DNA from: [Leptolyngbya] sp. PCC 7376
Lineage (GTDB): Bacteria > Cyanobacteriota > Cyanobacteriia > Cyanobacteriales > MRBY01
Assembly: GCF_000316605.1 (NCBI RefSeq)
Contig: NC_019683.1
Span: forward strand, 4,944,036-5,008,035
Direction: 5' to 3'
Length of the DNA stretch: 64,000 bases
In this document: positions 33,343 to 43,843 of the stretch, piece by piece
Position numbering within the stretch: position 1 is the stretch's first letter
Layout: each line of letters opens with the position of its first letter
Made by a program: the position numbers and the translations under genes
The notes under the pieces: model-generated
The model's input: only the letters and a program-made list of their open reading frames with translations
Databases searched by the model: none
What the model was told of the DNA's origin: nothing

Positions 33343-34704
33343 ATGAAAAATTATTCAAATCTTTTAGCAAGACGCCGTCAGTTAGCGGCAAGTTTACATC
33401 TACCTGTATTGCTATTTGCAGGCGATCGCCTCAGTCGTAATTTTCGAGCGAATAAATATCCTTTTCGGGCTAGTAGCCATTTTCTCTATTTTGCGGGTGC
33501 GCCTTTAGCGGGAGCAGTGTTATTTCTAGACGGCGATCGCCAAATTATATTTTTTGATCTTCCAACATCCGATGATGCGTTATGGCACGGTGAGTTTATG
33601 GGAGTCGAAGCACTACAGTCAAAATTCGCTGTCGATGAAATTTTACCGAAATCGGCGTTAAGCAAATATGTTCAAGGAGCAGCAACGATTCCACTCACTG
33701 ATCCCTTTCAAAGACTAGAGCAATCTCAGGCTTTAAAACGACCTTTAACAGCTCCGAATCAGCTTTCTGGTGGCGATCGCCAACTCGCAGAAGCCATTAT
33801 CAATTTACGATTACAACATGATGATGGGGCGATCGCCGAAATAAAAAAAGCCATTAACGTTTCTATCGAAGCCCATCAACGTGGCATGAAAACGGCTCAA
33901 AAAATGCAGACAGAAACTTCTGTAAGGGCAGCAATCGAAGGTCACTTTCTCGAAGAACAAATGCCCTGCGCCTATCACAGTATTGTTTCGACAGCAGGCG
34001 AGGTTTTACATAATGAATCATCACCCAATGACCTAAAAGCAGGCGACTTATTACTAGTTGACGCTGGAGCGGAGACCTCTTGCGGTTGGGCTTCTGATTT
34101 AACCCGCACTTATCCTATCAGCGGCAAATTTTCTCCCACTCAACGCGATATTTACAAGATTGTTTTAGAGGCTCATGATCAGGCGATCACCGCCCTCAAA
34201 CCCACTGCCGAATTTCGTGATATCCATCGACTCGCCACAAAAATAATCACCGAGGGACTACTCGACCTCGGCATTCTTCAGGGGAAACTTGATGACCTCA
34301 TTACCGAAAATATCACCGCCACCTTCTTTCCCCATGGCCTTGGTCACTTGCTGGGTTTGGACGTTCACGATATGGAAGATTTAGGCGATTTGGCAGGCTA
34401 TGCTCCCAACCGCCAACGCAGCGAACAATTCGGCGAGTGCTTTCTCCGTCTTAATCGCCCTCTTCGAGAAAATATGGTGGTCACTATCGAACCTGGCTTC
34501 TACCAAGTTCCAGCTATTCTGGGCGATCGCCGTACCCAAAAACCCTTTAAATCAATGATTAACTGGGAAAAACTAGAACAATTTCAAGATGTGCGCGGCA
34601 TTCGGATTGAAGATGATATTCAGATTACTGCCAATGGAGCCATCAACCTCAGCCAAGCACTGATTACCAGCGTCGATGATTTAGAGAACTTTATGAACCC
34701 TTAA
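33343..34704 (+). CDS. pepP: Xaa-Pro aminopeptidase (M24B)
   Basis: 453 residues: N-terminal AMP-N domain (FRASSHFLYFAGAPLAGAV) and C-terminal pita-bread metallopeptidase. Metal ligands are visible: the two Asp in LLVDAGAETSCGWASDLTRT, His in HGLGHLLGLDVHD, Glu in VTIEPGFY and Glu in GIRIEDD. It removes N-terminal residues next to proline. Codon region rich in HIP1. The 310-bp gap upstream holds the divergent porin and pepP promoters; no gene seen. Confidence 0.92.
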   Translation: MKNYSNLLARRRQLAASLHLPVLLFAGDRLSRNFRANKYPFRASSHFLYFAGAPLAGAVLFLDGDRQIIFFDLPTSDDALWHGEFMGVEALQSKFAVDEILPKSALSKYVQGAATIPLTDPFQRLEQSQALKRPLTAPNQLSGGDRQLAEAIINLRLQHDDGAIAEIKKAINVSIEAHQRGMKTAQKMQTETSVRAAIEGHFLEEQMPCAYHSIVSTAGEVLHNESSPNDLKAGDLLLVDAGAETSCGWASDLTRTYPISGKFSPTQRDIYKIVLEAHDQAITALKPTAEFRDIHRLATKIITEGLLDLGILQGKLDDLITENITATFFPHGLGHLLGLDVHDMEDLGDLAGYAPNRQRSEQFGECFLRLNRPLRENMVVTIEPGFYQVPAILGDRRTQKPFKSMINWEKLEQFQDVRGIRIEDDIQITANGAINLSQALITSVDDLENFMNP

Positions 34705-34826
34705 CTTGAATTAAGAAATCTCGCGAAATCCGTTTCCCCGAACTTTTCCCGTTAGATTGAGAATCAGATAAATACAGCAGTCGCAAAGATTTCAGAGCTG
34801 TTTACAAGATTTTTTGGGAGAAAATA

Positions 34827-35171
34827 ATGATTCAAGAATTTAACAACTGCCTCAAACATAAAATTGCCTATGTGGCGATCGGTGAATTTAAACCTGGGCG
34901 CTTTTCGCAAGCCCAAGGACTCTACGAAAAAGCAGTTTCAACATACGACACAGGTTTTAAAGGCGCATTCCTATTGCAAAAAATGGGCACAAATTCAGAT
35001 CAAGGCATTGCCATGATCCTCTGGGAAAACATCGAGGATATGGAAAAAAACCAAACTGAAGACGGCAAAAAAATAATGGAGGAAATGAACCAACTGTTCG
35101 CATCTCCCCCAGAAACTGATTTCTATGAAGTATGTAGCGAGATCAAACCCGCCCAGCCAGCTCTTGCCTAA
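34827..35171 (+). CDS. Small protein of the dimeric alpha/beta-barrel type
   Basis: 114 residues. The pattern beta ([13 protein letters not shown]), helix ([13 protein letters not shown]), beta ([12 protein letters not shown]), beta ([13 protein letters not shown]), helix, beta (DFYEVCSEI) resembles antibiotic-biosynthesis-monooxygenase folds, but I see no catalytic signature. Function unknown. Its stop overlaps the convergent prfA end by 4 bp. Confidence 0.65.
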   Translation: MIQEFNNCLKHKIAYVAIGEFKPGRFSQAQGLYEKAVSTYDTGFKGAFLLQKMGTNSDQGIAMILWENIEDMEKNQTEDGKKIMEEMNQLFASPPETDFYEVCSEIKPAQPALA

Positions 35172-36286
35172 GCTGTCGCTAAGCCACCCGTCGCAGAATC
35201 ATCGGATGCCAATTGCTCTAACTGAGCCTGTTGATCTTGAGTAATACAAGCCTGAATCATGCCCTCGATCTCCCCCTCTAGAGCCGTCGCCAAACCAAAA
35301 TTTTGGCCTAGACGATGATCTGTGACGCGATTATCTTTGTAGTTGTAAGTACGAATTTTCTCTGAACGTGAACCTGTACCAACCTGAGATTTTCGCATTG
35401 AGCTAACTTCATCTCGCTGTTTCTGAAGCTCCATTTCGTAGAGTTTTGCCCGTAAGATTTGCATCGCTCGCTCACGGTTTTGTAGCTGCGATCGCTCTTC
35501 AGTACAAAAAATACGGATCCCAGTCGGTTTGTGCATCAAATCAACCGCTGTTTCCACCTTGTTCACATTCTGACCACCAGCACCACCAGAACGAGCTGTG
35601 GTCATTTCAATATCCTTGGCGTCAATCTTTACTTCTACATCATCCACTTCCGGCATAATCGCCACAGTTGCCGTTGAAGTGTGAACTCGTCCGCCGCCTT
35701 CAGTGACAGGAACCCTTTGCACGCGATGCACACCAGCCTCGTACTTGAGCTTACTGTAAACACTTTCTCCTTGAACTTCGAGAATGACAGCTTTAATCCC
35801 TCCCATATCAGCGGTTGACTCACTGAGGAGCTTTAAACGCCAACCCTGTCCTTCAGAATAACGGGAGTACATTCTCAGCAAATCTCCTGCCCAAATACCA
35901 GCTTCATCGCCACCTGTACCAGCGCGAATTTCCAACATGATATTTTTTTCATCATTAGGATCTTTGGGCAACAAAAGAATTTTTAATTTTTCCTCTAGCT
36001 CCTCAATTTGAGCATCAAGATCAGCAACTTCCATTGCTGCCATCTCTTTCATTTCAGGGTCGCCAGCAGACTCTTTCAAAATTTCTTGGGCACCTTCGAG
36101 TTCTTCTTGAGTATTTTTCCAAGCTTCATATGTATTGACGGTCTCCTCTAAGGATGCGCGAATTTTTGCGACTCGTTGCAATTCGCTAGGATTTGTGGCG
36201 ATATCAGGATCAGCTAAGCGACGAGTCATTTCCTGAAACGTTTGTTCTACAGATTTCAGTTTGTCCAGTAAATAAGCTTCAGCCAT
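35168..36286 (-). CDS. prfA: Peptide chain release factor 1
   Basis: 372 residues. The GGQ motif ([13 protein letters not shown], near 236-238) triggers peptidyl-tRNA hydrolysis. The tripeptide anticodon is [12 protein letters not shown]-adjacent as in RF1, rather than the RF2 type, so UAA/UAG recognition is expected. It lies after rpmE but beyond a strong terminator, so it probably has its own promoter. Confidence 0.96.
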   Translation of the reverse strand: MAEAYLLDKLKSVEQTFQEMTRRLADPDIATNPSELQRVAKIRASLEETVNTYEAWKNTQEELEGAQEILKESAGDPEMKEMAAMEVADLDAQIEELEEKLKILLLPKDPNDEKNIMLEIRAGTGGDEAGIWAGDLLRMYSRYSEGQGWRLKLLSESTADMGGIKAVILEVQGESVYSKLKYEAGVHRVQRVPVTEGGGRVHTSTATVAIMPEVDDVEVKIDAKDIEMTTARSGGAGGQNVNKVETAVDLMHKPTGIRIFCTEERSQLQNRERAMQILRAKLYEMELQKQRDEVSSMRKSQVGTGSRSEKIRTYNYKDNRVTDHRLGQNFGLATALEGEIEGMIQACITQDQQAQLEQLASDDSATGGLATA

Positions 36287-36332
36287 GATTCCAAATCTTT
36301 ACGAATGAATACGAATAAACGACATATGTCCT

Positions 36333-36369
36333 AAAAAACAATTAACCCAGCAGGGATCTGCCGGGTTAA
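36333..36369 (-). terminator. Terminator of the ribosomal supercluster after rpmE
   Basis: On the minus strand TTAACCCGGCAG pairs with CTGCTGGGTTAA around ATCC, followed by TTGTTTTTTAG. It lies 19 bp after the rpmE stop and before prfA. Confidence 0.88.
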
Positions 36370-36387
36370 TCATGTTCAAACAAGAGG

Positions 36388-36618
36388 TTACTCTTTGTCG
36401 TCGGAAGAGTTGCTCAACATACCGTACTTACGGAGGAAGCGGTCTACACGACCTTCGGTATCAATAATCTTTTGAGTACCAGTGTAGAAAGGGTGGTTAC
36501 CAGACCAGATTTCAACGTTGATTTCAGGTTGGGTCGAGCCAATAGTCATTACAACTTCACCGTTGCAGATAACCTTGGCTTCTGGATACCATTCGGGATG
36601 AATATCAGCTTTAGGCAT
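36388..36618 (-). CDS. rpmE: 50S ribosomal protein L31, zinc-free type
   Basis: 76 residues. L31 bridges the subunits at B1b. The C+ form has four zinc Cys; here only C18 remains, and the second pair reads IWSGNHPFYTG, with Trp38 and Asn41 where the zinc form has Cys. Sequence otherwise matches the long L31 class. Last gene before the supercluster terminator. Confidence 0.95.
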   Translation of the reverse strand: MPKADIHPEWYPEAKVICNGEVVMTIGSTQPEINVEIWSGNHPFYTGTQKIIDTEGRVDRFLRKYGMLSNSSDDKE

Positions 36619-36700
36619 AGGACTAAATTATATATTTTGTGCAAATTTAAAGGTCTTAAACTAGCCAGAGGCGATCGCCCTTAACCAGTAAAAAGAAAAA

Positions 36701-37111
36701 TTAACGCTTGGAGAACTGAGGTGCTTTCCGTGCTTTGTGAAGACCGTACTTCTTACGTTCCTTACAACGGGGGTCACGAGTTAAATAACCTTCAGTTTTA
36801 AGAGGTTGACGATTATCAGGATCGAGCTCACAGAGAGCACGAGCGACACCGAGCTTAACAGCATCAGCTTGACCAGTTAAACCACCACCATGGGCATTAA
36901 CAAAAATGTCATACTCGCCTTCAAGACCTAAAGTTTCTAAAGGTGACTTAAGGACAGCAAGATAACCAGCAATACGGTTGAAGTAGTCTTCACCGGTGCG
37001 ACCATTGACAGTCACGTTGCCAGAACCAGGAATTAAACGGACACGAGCAATGGAAGCCTTACGACGACCAGTACCCCAATAAACTGCACGATCTTGAGTA
37101 TCAGTAGACAT
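36701..37111 (-). CDS. rpsI: 30S ribosomal protein S9
   Basis: 136 residues. Its extended C-terminal tail ([17 protein letters not shown]) ends in the conserved Lys-Arg that reaches the P-site t[17 protein letters not shown] at the start is diagnostic. Two base pairs from rplM, the universal rplM-rpsI pair. Confidence 0.98.
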   Translation of the reverse strand: MSTDTQDRAVYWGTGRRKASIARVRLIPGSGNVTVNGRTGEDYFNRIAGYLAVLKSPLETLGLEGEYDIFVNAHGGGLTGQADAVKLGVARALCELDPDNRQPLKTEGYLTRDPRCKERKKYGLHKARKAPQFSKR

Positions 37112-37113
37112 TT

Positions 37114-37569
37114 TTACTTAGAGCCTCCGGGAGTAGTGTTAATAGTCATAACTTCAGGTTGTTGCGCTTCATGGGGATGAGCCGCACCAGCATAAACCTT
37201 TAGCTTCGTGAACAAACGACGACCAAGGGCATTTTTTGGAAGCATACCTTTGACGGCCTTCTCAATGATGCGCTCAGGAATACGCTCTTGCAATTGATTG
37301 AAAGTCTCAACCTTCATTCCACCAGGACGACCGGAGTGACGACGATAAAGCTTTTGCTCAGGCTTACGGCCAGTTACAACAACTTTTTCTGCATTGATCA
37401 CGACGACAAAATCGCCGGTGTCCATGTGAGGTGTGTACTCAGGCTTATTTTTGCCACGTAGCGTTTTGGCAATTTCAGTTGCTAAGCGGCCGAGACGTTG
37501 GTCAGCAGCATCGACAACGTACCATTTCTGGTCAAGGTTATCTTGTTTTGGTAAAGGGGTTTTAATCAT
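37114..37569 (-). CDS. rplM: 50S ribosomal protein L13
   Basis: 151 residues. Motifs [39 protein letters not shown] and [13 protein letters not shown] identify L13, an early assembly protein on 23S domain II. Confidence 0.98.
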   Translation of the reverse strand: MIKTPLPKQDNLDQKWYVVDAADQRLGRLATEIAKTLRGKNKPEYTPHMDTGDFVVVINAEKVVVTGRKPEQKLYRRHSGRPGGMKVETFNQLQERIPERIIEKAVKGMLPKNALGRRLFTKLKVYAGAAHPHEAQQPEVMTINTTPGGSK

Positions 37570-37605
37570 AGGATTTTGCTTTTAATAGCACAAATAATAA
37601 CTCTA

Positions 37606-38430
37606 CTAATGGCTTAATAGAAAGGTGGGCTGGGTATCAAACCAGAGATGGGCTGGGAATAATGCTTTGGGATAACCTACTCGCAATAAACACAATCCTT
37701 TCGCCGGAGCGGAATATTTAACAAGGTCTCGTCTCTCAGTACTCCAAATCATCTTAAAGTCTTCGAGTGATCGCTTGCCTTGTCCAACATCTACCAACAG
37801 TCCAACTAAAAGACGAACCATCCCATACAGAAAGCCATTAGCTTGAATTTCAATATGAATAAAGGAGCCTCTACGAGAACATTCTGCCGCCTGCACTTCG
37901 ACCCATGAATGGGTACGTTGAGAACCAGAACGGTGGAATGCAGCAAGATGATGCCGACCCATCAATGGAGTCATTGCCTCCTGTATCAAGGTTTCATCGA
38001 GAGGAGCCTGGTAATAATGCCAAGCCAATGGTTGGACAAAAAGGTTTGGGGCAGGGTGAGTATAAAGTGTGTAACGGTAGCGCCGCCAAAGGGCTGAGAA
38101 CTGGGAGTGCCAATCGGTTTCAACTTCAGTCGAAGCTCGAATCACAATGTCATCGGGAAGACGATCATTGAGAATTTTGGCCCATTTATGTCCTGGTATT
38201 GGACTCTCACAGTCAAAGTGGGCAAATTGACCTGCGGCATGAACACCGCTATCAGTCCGCCCAGCACCATGTATTTTCGTGGTACAACTAAGAACTCCAG
38301 TTAAGGTGTCTTCGATAACTCCTTGTACTGTGCGTCCTTGTTTTTGTTTCTGCCAACCATAAAAGTTTGTCCCAAGGTATTGCACAACCATGGCAACACG
38401 CTTTCGATGATTAGACAGTTCGACAGACAT
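37606..38430 (-). CDS. truA: tRNA pseudouridine(38-40) synthase
   Basis: 274 residues. The catalytic aspartate is D60 in HGAGRTDSGVHAAGQ. Other motifs are YLGTNFYGWQKQ and FLYGMVRLLVG near the C-terminus. TruA modifies the anticodon arm of many tRNAs. It sits between rplQ (20 bp) and rplM (36 bp) within the ribosomal transcript, as in other cyanobacteria. Confidence 0.95.
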   Translation of the reverse strand: MSVELSNHRKRVAMVVQYLGTNFYGWQKQKQGRTVQGVIEDTLTGVLSCTTKIHGAGRTDSGVHAAGQFAHFDCESPIPGHKWAKILNDRLPDDIVIRASTEVETDWHSQFSALWRRYRYTLYTHPAPNLFVQPLAWHYYQAPLDETLIQEAMTPLMGRHHLAAFHRSGSQRTHSWVEVQAAECSRRGSFIHIEIQANGFLYGMVRLLVGLLVDVGQGKRSLEDFKMIWSTERRDLVKYSAPAKGLCLLRVGYPKALFPAHLWFDTQPTFLLSH

Positions 38431-38450
38431 TGGCGATCGCCTATGACACT

Positions 38451-38801
38451 CTAAACTAACTCGATGATCGCCATTTCAGCGTTATCACCACGGCGGCGGA
38501 CAGTCCGCACAACACGACTATAACCACCTTGGCGATCAGCATAACGATCTTTCGCTTGCTCAAACAAAGCATGAACAAGTTGCTTGTCATACATGTAACC
38601 AAGCGCACGACGACGAGCAGCAAGAGAACCATCCTTCGCTAAAGTGACCATACGATCAACTTCGGAGCGAACAGCTTTAGCGCGAGCCTTAGTCGTTTTC
38701 ACTTGACCATGACGAATGAGCTGAGTCGTCAAAGCACGCAAAAGTGCCTTTCTCTGATCAGCAGGCTTTCCAAGTTGCGGAACGCGGCGACCATGTCTCA
38801 T
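38451..38801 (-). CDS. rplQ: 50S ribosomal protein L17
   Basis: 116 residues. [20 protein letters not shown] is the conserved N-terminus, and [20 protein letters not shown] the C-terminal signature. L17 lies at the tunnel exit side. The RBS AGGAGGACAAAG-like stretch precedes the ATG. Confidence 0.98.
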   Translation of the reverse strand: MRHGRRVPQLGKPADQRKALLRALTTQLIRHGQVKTTKARAKAVRSEVDRMVTLAKDGSLAARRRALGYMYDKQLVHALFEQAKDRYADRQGGYSRVVRTVRRRGDNAEMAIIELV

Positions 38802-38849
38802 TTCTTTGTCCTCCTTAAAATTAATAAACTAAAAAACCAAACAGATTAT

Positions 38850-39791
38850 CTATTTAGCAGCTTTCTCTTCTGGCAAAGTAATTCCAAGACGAGTCTTCAA
38901 AGCATCAATCACTTCTTCAGCAGACTTTTGTCCGAAGTTTTTGATTTCTAACAAGTCTTCTTGACTGTAGTCCAAAAGATCAGCAACCGAGTTGATTTGA
39001 GCACGTTTCAAGCAATTGTAAGCACGAACAGACAATTGAAGCTCTTCAATCGGGATTTGACTAGTTGGATCTTCATCCTCTTGATAATCATCTTGAATTG
39101 CTTCAAGCGTTAGATCTTTAAGAGGGTTAAAGAGTTCAACAGCAATTGAAGCAGCTTGAGACAAGGCTTCTTCGGGCTTAATACCACCGTTAGTCCAAAT
39201 CTCTAACGTCAATCGATCTTTAACGACATCATTATCAGAATGAATGCTATCAACACTGTAATTAACCTTGGTTACAGGCATAAAAACGGCATCGATTTGC
39301 AGAAAATCAAGCGCGCCAGTCTCGTCTTTACCACGTTGAACAGCACGATAACTCTTGCCTTTCTCGATGCGAAACTCCATTTCAAGCTTGGCGCCATCAG
39401 CAAGAGTTGCGATGTATTGATTCGGGTCGACCACTTCAACTTCAGAAGGCAAATCAAACTGGGCAGCAGTAACTTGACCAGGACCAGTCGCAACAAGACG
39501 ACCAATCTGAGGTTGAGGAGTGAAGCTCTTTAGAACAATCTCTTTCATATTGAGAATGATTTCTAAAGCATCCTCACGTACACCAGGAATCGTTGCAAAT
39601 TCATGGTTAACACCACCAATACGCAGGGCGGTAACCGCTGCCCCCTCTAAGTTAGATAGCAAAATGCGTCTTAGGGAATTCCCTAAAGTAATGCCTTGGC
39701 CACGATCTAGAGGCTCAAAAACAAACTTACTATACTGACTTTGGTTTTTATGCGTTTTATTTTCAACGCATTCAATTTGAAACTGTGCCAC
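38850..39791 (-). CDS. rpoA: RNA polymerase subunit alpha
   Basis: 313 residues. The N-terminal domain (about 1-230; RGQGITLGNSLRRILLSNLE) dimerises and nucleates the core enzyme. The C-terminal domain (about 245-313; LQLSVRAYNCLKRAQINSVA) binds UP elements and activators and contains the helix-hairpin-helix LLEIKNFGQKSAEEV. Confidence 0.98.
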   Translation of the reverse strand: MAQFQIECVENKTHKNQSQYSKFVFEPLDRGQGITLGNSLRRILLSNLEGAAVTALRIGGVNHEFATIPGVREDALEIILNMKEIVLKSFTPQPQIGRLVATGPGQVTAAQFDLPSEVEVVDPNQYIATLADGAKLEMEFRIEKGKSYRAVQRGKDETGALDFLQIDAVFMPVTKVNYSVDSIHSDNDVVKDRLTLEIWTNGGIKPEEALSQAASIAVELFNPLKDLTLEAIQDDYQEDEDPTSQIPIEELQLSVRAYNCLKRAQINSVADLLDYSQEDLLEIKNFGQKSAEEVIDALKTRLGITLPEEKAAK

Positions 39792-39884
39792 TCTCTCTTC
39801 AATCTCCCTTAATTAAGTGACCGAAATCCTCAAATCAATGAACAATTCGGTTTTACATGCTCCAAGACCACAATTTAAGTGAGT

Positions 39885-40274
39885 CTATACTCTCCGGCGC
39901 TTGGGTGGGCGACAACCATTATGGGGAATTGGAGTAACATCACGGATTAGAGTAATTTCCAAACCAGCTGCCTGAAGTGCTCTGATCGCAGTTTCACGAC
40001 CAGCACCAGGACCACTAACCATCACCTCGATCTGACGCATACCTTGATCGATTGCTCTTCTTGCTGCATTATCTGCTGCAGTCTGTGCCGCGAAAGGGGT
40101 ACCTTTTTTAGCACCTTTAAATCCACTTGCACCAGCAGAAGACCAAGAAACAGCGTCACCTTTTGTGTCGCTGATCGTCACAATTGTGTTGTTGAAAGTT
40201 GACTGAATGTGCGCGACACCATTAGGAATATTCTTCTTTACCTTTTTAGCGCCACCTTTTTTTTGCCTTGCCAT
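39885..40274 (-). CDS. rpsK: 30S ribosomal protein S11
   Basis: 129 residues. Motifs [40 protein letters not shown] and [11 protein letters not shown] are the S11 signature. It lies on the platform near the 3' end of 16S rRNA and shapes the mRNA exit channel. Lys-rich N-terminus. Confidence 0.98.
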   Translation of the reverse strand: MARQKKGGAKKVKKNIPNGVAHIQSTFNNTIVTISDTKGDAVSWSSAGASGFKGAKKGTPFAAQTAADNAARRAIDQGMRQIEVMVSGPGAGRETAIRALQAAGLEITLIRDVTPIPHNGCRPPKRRRV

Positions 40275-40358
40275 AATTTTTCTAAATCATTCAAAAGTTA
40301 CGAACATTTTTTATGCCAGGCCAACGGTAAGGTTAGCCATAGGCAATGCTGCCAATAT

Positions 40359-40736
40359 CTAACGTGGAGCTTTCTTCTTACCGGCAACCGTCACACGGCG
40401 ACCACGACGAGTACGAGCATTGGTACGTGTACGCTGACCGCGAACAGGTAAGCCTTGGCGATGGCGACGGCCTCTGTATGTGCCAATATCAGCTAAACGC
40501 TTAATATTCATCGATTCAAAGCGTCTTAGATCACCTTCAATTTGATAATTGTCAGTAATATAAGCACGCAATTTCATCGCGTCTTCATCGGAAAGATCGC
40601 GAACTCTGGTGTCTGGGTTTACACCAGTCTTAGCAATAACTTCTTGTGCTTTAGATAAACCAATGCCATAGACATAAGTCAGAGCAACTTCAACGCGTTT
40701 ATCACGGGGCAAATCAACACCGGCTATTCGTGCCAC
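40359..40736 (-). CDS. rpsM: 30S ribosomal protein S13
   Basis: 125 residues from a GTG start at 40736 (GTG GCA CGT, protein [20 protein letters not shown]), preceded by AGGAGA 6 bp upstream. No ATG fits the conserved N-terminus: the nearest in-frame alternatives would add unrelated residues. The basic C-terminus ([17 protein letters not shown]) contacts P-site tRNA. Confidence 0.95.
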   Translation of the reverse strand: MARIAGVDLPRDKRVEVALTYVYGIGLSKAQEVIAKTGVNPDTRVRDLSDEDAMKLRAYITDNYQIEGDLRRFESMNIKRLADIGTYRGRRHRQGLPVRGQRTRTNARTRRGRRVTVAGKKKAPR

Positions 40737-40806
40737 GATTCTTTCTCCTAGATTATGATGGTGATAATTTAGTAAATAAAAATAAATATAGATATTAAAT
40801 GAAGCT

Positions 40807-40920
40807 CTAGCCTTGACGCTGCTTATGCTTCGGGTTCTCACAAATAACCATTACACGCCCACGTCGGCGTATAACACGGCATTTGTCACACATTTTTTTA
40901 ACGGATGCTCGAACTTTCAT
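40807..40920 (-). CDS. rpmJ: 50S ribosomal protein L36
   Basis: 37 residues ([20 protein letters not shown] and on to KHKQRQG). The zinc set C11, C14, C27 and H32 is intact, unlike in L31. It was found by reading the 150-bp stretch between rpsM and infA. Confidence 0.97.
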   Translation of the reverse strand: MKVRASVKKMCDKCRVIRRRGRVMVICENPKHKQRQG

Positions 40921-41070
40921 AGTTTATTTGCTTTGATACAGCAATTTAAGTCATTAAAATGATGGTGCCTTTCGACAGTCATCTAAAAAAACGCCACAAG
41001 TGTTCAATCTTATCAAGATTAAGTCAATATGGCTATCATTCAGCTATCGCTAAATAAATAATGCCAATAT

Positions 41071-41295
41071 CTATTTTTTCCGGAGTCGATAAGTGATTCT
41101 TCCTTTGGTTAAGTCGTAAGGGGTTAGTTCAACTTTCACGCGATCGCCAGGAAGAATTTTGATATAGTTCCGGCGAATTTTGCCTGAAATGTGAGCCAAA
41201 ACATTAAAGCCATTGTCCAAGTCCACTCGGAACATAGCATTGGGCAAGGACTCAGTCACAGTCCCTTCCATTTCGATCAAGTCTTGTTTAGACAA
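41071..41295 (-). CDS. infA: Translation initiation factor IF-1
   Basis: 74 residues, one OB fold ([40 protein letters not shown]). It occupies the A site during initiation. Sequence is of the normal bacterial type. A 150-bp gap separates it from rpmJ, in which I see no other feature. Confidence 0.97.
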
Positions 41296-41325
41296 AACAA
41301 ATAAAGCTCCTCATAACGAATAATT

Positions 41326-41877
41326 CTAAACAGAAATACAGGATTTCAAATTCTTAGTCACATCTTCCATTTGCTGACTGCCATCAACACTAACCAGAGC
41401 TCCCTGCTGCTTATAAAACTCAATTACAGGAGCAGTTTGTTCACGGTAAACATCCAAACGACGACTGATCGTGGATTCATTATCATCCTTACGACCTCGG
41501 CCTAACAATCGCTGAACGAGTACAGCGTCAGGAACTTCAAGGTTGAGGGCATGATCACAATTTTGATTCAACTCAGCCAACAGTTTTTCGAGGAACTCTG
41601 CCTGGGACACATTCCGCGGAAAACCATCTAAAATCCAGCCTTGCTGTGTATCGGATTCTTGTAACCTTGCTCGTATTAAATCAAGAATAAGAGCATCAGG
41701 AACTAGTTCCCCTCGATCCACAAACGCCTGAGCTTGCTTCCCTAAATCAGTTTCTTTGGCGATCGCCGCCCGAAGAATTTCCCCTGTAGAAATATGAGGA
41801 ATTGAGTAAGACTCAGCAAGGAGTTTGGCTTGAGTGCCTTTCCCAGCTCCGGGAGGACCAAGAAAAATAAGTTTCAT
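41326..41877 (-). CDS. adk: Adenylate kinase
   Basis: 183 residues. Interconverts 2 ADP with ATP and AMP. P-loop GPPGAGKGTQ (7-16), AMP motif SIPHISTGEILR and DGFPRNVSQAEFL. This is the short-lid class, lacking the zinc-type lid insert, which explains the length. It follows secY by 59 bp, the usual secY-adk-infA order. Confidence 0.96.
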   Translation of the reverse strand: MKLIFLGPPGAGKGTQAKLLAESYSIPHISTGEILRAAIAKETDLGKQAQAFVDRGELVPDALILDLIRARLQESDTQQGWILDGFPRNVSQAEFLEKLLAELNQNCDHALNLEVPDAVLVQRLLGRGRKDDNESTISRRLDVYREQTAPVIEFYKQQGALVSVDGSQQMEDVTKNLKSCISV

Positions 41878-41936
41878 CCCTCTACCTATAAAAGAATTAA
41901 TTATCCTGACGAAATTTGACCAGGTTTATTACAGAC

Positions 41937-43253
41937 TTACTGTTTCACCATGCCTTCATAGCGTTGGGAAATCACATAAGTCTGAATTTGCTTCGCCGTA
42001 TCAATTGCCACACCTACAAGAATCAACAGTGATGTCGCACCGAAACCCTGCAAAGTTGTAACACCAGTAGCACCTTCAACAAAAGTAGGAACCGTTGCCA
42101 CCAAGCCGAGGAAAATAGCCCCTAACAAAGTCAAACGATTAATTACTTTCTCGAGATACTCACTAGTAGCACGCCCTGGTCGGATACCAGGAATACTTGA
42201 CCCCATCTTCTTCAGATTTTGCGACATATCAACCGGATTAACGATTAATGAAGCATAGAAATAACTAAAGAAAAGAATCAGCGTTAAATAAACGATGACG
42301 TAAGGGATTCTCCCTGGCTGAAGAAAATTAGTAACACCAACCAAGATGTTGCTTAAAGTGCCTTCCCCCGAAGCTAAACCAACTAAGGAAGAGGGCAAAA
42401 CCAACACAGCAGAAGCGAAAATGATCGGCATCACGCCACCTTGATTTAGACGCAGTGGCAAATAACTAGTGCGTTCCCGATATAACTTACGACCAACTTG
42501 ACGTCTCGCAGAAACGATCGGAATACGGCGGGTACCTTCCTGAACGAAGACAATGCCAATAATCATCACTAGAAAAACCAGTAACAAAAGAATGACTTTA
42601 GCAATTACAGCTCGTCCGCCAGCTTGGGCAAATTCAATCGTATTGCCAAGAGTACGTGGTAATACAGCCACGATATTGACGAAAATCAATAAAGAAGCAC
42701 CATTACCTAGACCCTTCTCTGTAATGAGTTCAGAGATCCACATGACAAATACTGAACCAGCAGTAAGCGCCAAAGTTGTTTCAAGAACAAAAGTGAATCC
42801 TGGATCCACAGCATAGGGACGAAGAATTTGTAGCGTAATACCAAAACTCTGTAAGGCAGCCCAACCGACAGTAACGTAGCGAATGATCTGAGAAATCTTG
42901 CGACGTCCAGCTTCGCCATCATTCTTCTGCATATCTTCCAAAGCAGGAATTGCGGCAGTCATCAATTGCATGATGATTGAGGCGTTAATGTAGGGCAAAA
43001 TTCCTAGGGCAAAAATACCAACAGCGGATAAACCACCACCAGCAAATACATCTAAGAATCCTAAGAAAGGAGAGTTTTGAATACCAGCACTTAGTGCCGT
43101 TCTATCAATTCCGGGAATAGGGATAAAAACACCCAGACGAACAAGGACAAGTAATCCAAGGGTTACAAGCAGTCGACCTCTCAGGCCTGCTGCTTGTGCC
43201 ATTTGCATAAAAGTTTCTTGTGCTGTCGGTGTTTTTTCGCGACTGACAACCAT
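41937..43253 (-). CDS. secY: Protein translocase subunit SecY
   Basis: 438 residues with ten membrane helices. The N-terminal plug region (GVFIPIPGIDRTALS) and the C-terminal VNPVDMSQNLKKMGSSIPGI, IRPGRATSEYLEKV loop that contacts SecA or the ribosome are clear. In cyanobacteria one SecY serves both plasma and thylakoid membranes. The partner SecE is at 30462-30689. Confidence 0.97.
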   Translation of the reverse strand: MVVSREKTPTAQETFMQMAQAAGLRGRLLVTLGLLVLVRLGVFIPIPGIDRTALSAGIQNSPFLGFLDVFAGGGLSAVGIFALGILPYINASIIMQLMTAAIPALEDMQKNDGEAGRRKISQIIRYVTVGWAALQSFGITLQILRPYAVDPGFTFVLETTLALTAGSVFVMWISELITEKGLGNGASLLIFVNIVAVLPRTLGNTIEFAQAGGRAVIAKVILLLLVFLVMIIGIVFVQEGTRRIPIVSARRQVGRKLYRERTSYLPLRLNQGGVMPIIFASAVLVLPSSLVGLASGEGTLSNILVGVTNFLQPGRIPYVIVYLTLILFFSYFYASLIVNPVDMSQNLKKMGSSIPGIRPGRATSEYLEKVINRLTLLGAIFLGLVATVPTFVEGATGVTTLQGFGATSLLILVGVAIDTAKQIQTYVISQRYEGMVKQ

Positions 43254-43337
43254 AATTAAATTCTCTGTGACGATTAAGAGAGATGGGCAATTTCTAAAAA
43301 AGTTTTGATTTCTCTTTCAGATGTTAACTTAATCTAT

Positions 43338-43796
43338 CTACCCTTTGGATTTGCCAAGAACTTCGCAGGTACCGCCTGCAGCCTCGATTTTGCTCTGGGC
43401 GCTTTTGCTAAATCCAGCAGCTTTAACAGTCAAAGGTACAGTGACTTCACCTTCTCCAAGCACTCTTAAGGGACCATCATTACTAGTAACAATGCCTTTT
43501 TCCATAAGAGAACTTAGAGTAACTTCAGTTTTAGCTGCCAGGTCAGCTAACTGGGTTAAATTCACGATTGTGAAATTTTTAGGATTGACAATCGTAAAGT
43601 GCTTTAGTTTAGGCACACGGCGATATAAAGGCATTTGGCCACCTTCAAAGCCAGCTTTGGTACCAGTACCAGAACGGGATTTTTGACCCCGCATACCAAA
43701 ACCACAGCTCGCGCCTTGTCCTGCGGCAATACCTCGGCCAACGCGACGACGGCGTCTTTTTGAGCCAGCTTTGGGAGAAATATCGGATAATTTCAT
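43338..43796 (-). CDS. rplO: 50S ribosomal protein L15
   Basis: 152 residues. The Gly/Arg-rich N-terminus ([32 protein letters not shown]) threads through 23S rRNA. It directly follows rpsE; the L30 gene that lies between them in E. coli is absent, as known for cyanobacteria. Confidence 0.97.
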   Translation of the reverse strand: MKLSDISPKAGSKRRRRRVGRGIAAGQGASCGFGMRGQKSRSGTGTKAGFEGGQMPLYRRVPKLKHFTIVNPKNFTIVNLTQLADLAAKTEVTLSSLMEKGIVTSNDGPLRVLGEGEVTVPLTVKAAGFSKSAQSKIEAAGGTCEVLGKSKG

Positions 43797-43843
43797 TGTT
43801 TTATTGGGTTTAGTTATTGTTATGTCCGCAATTAAAACAGGGT

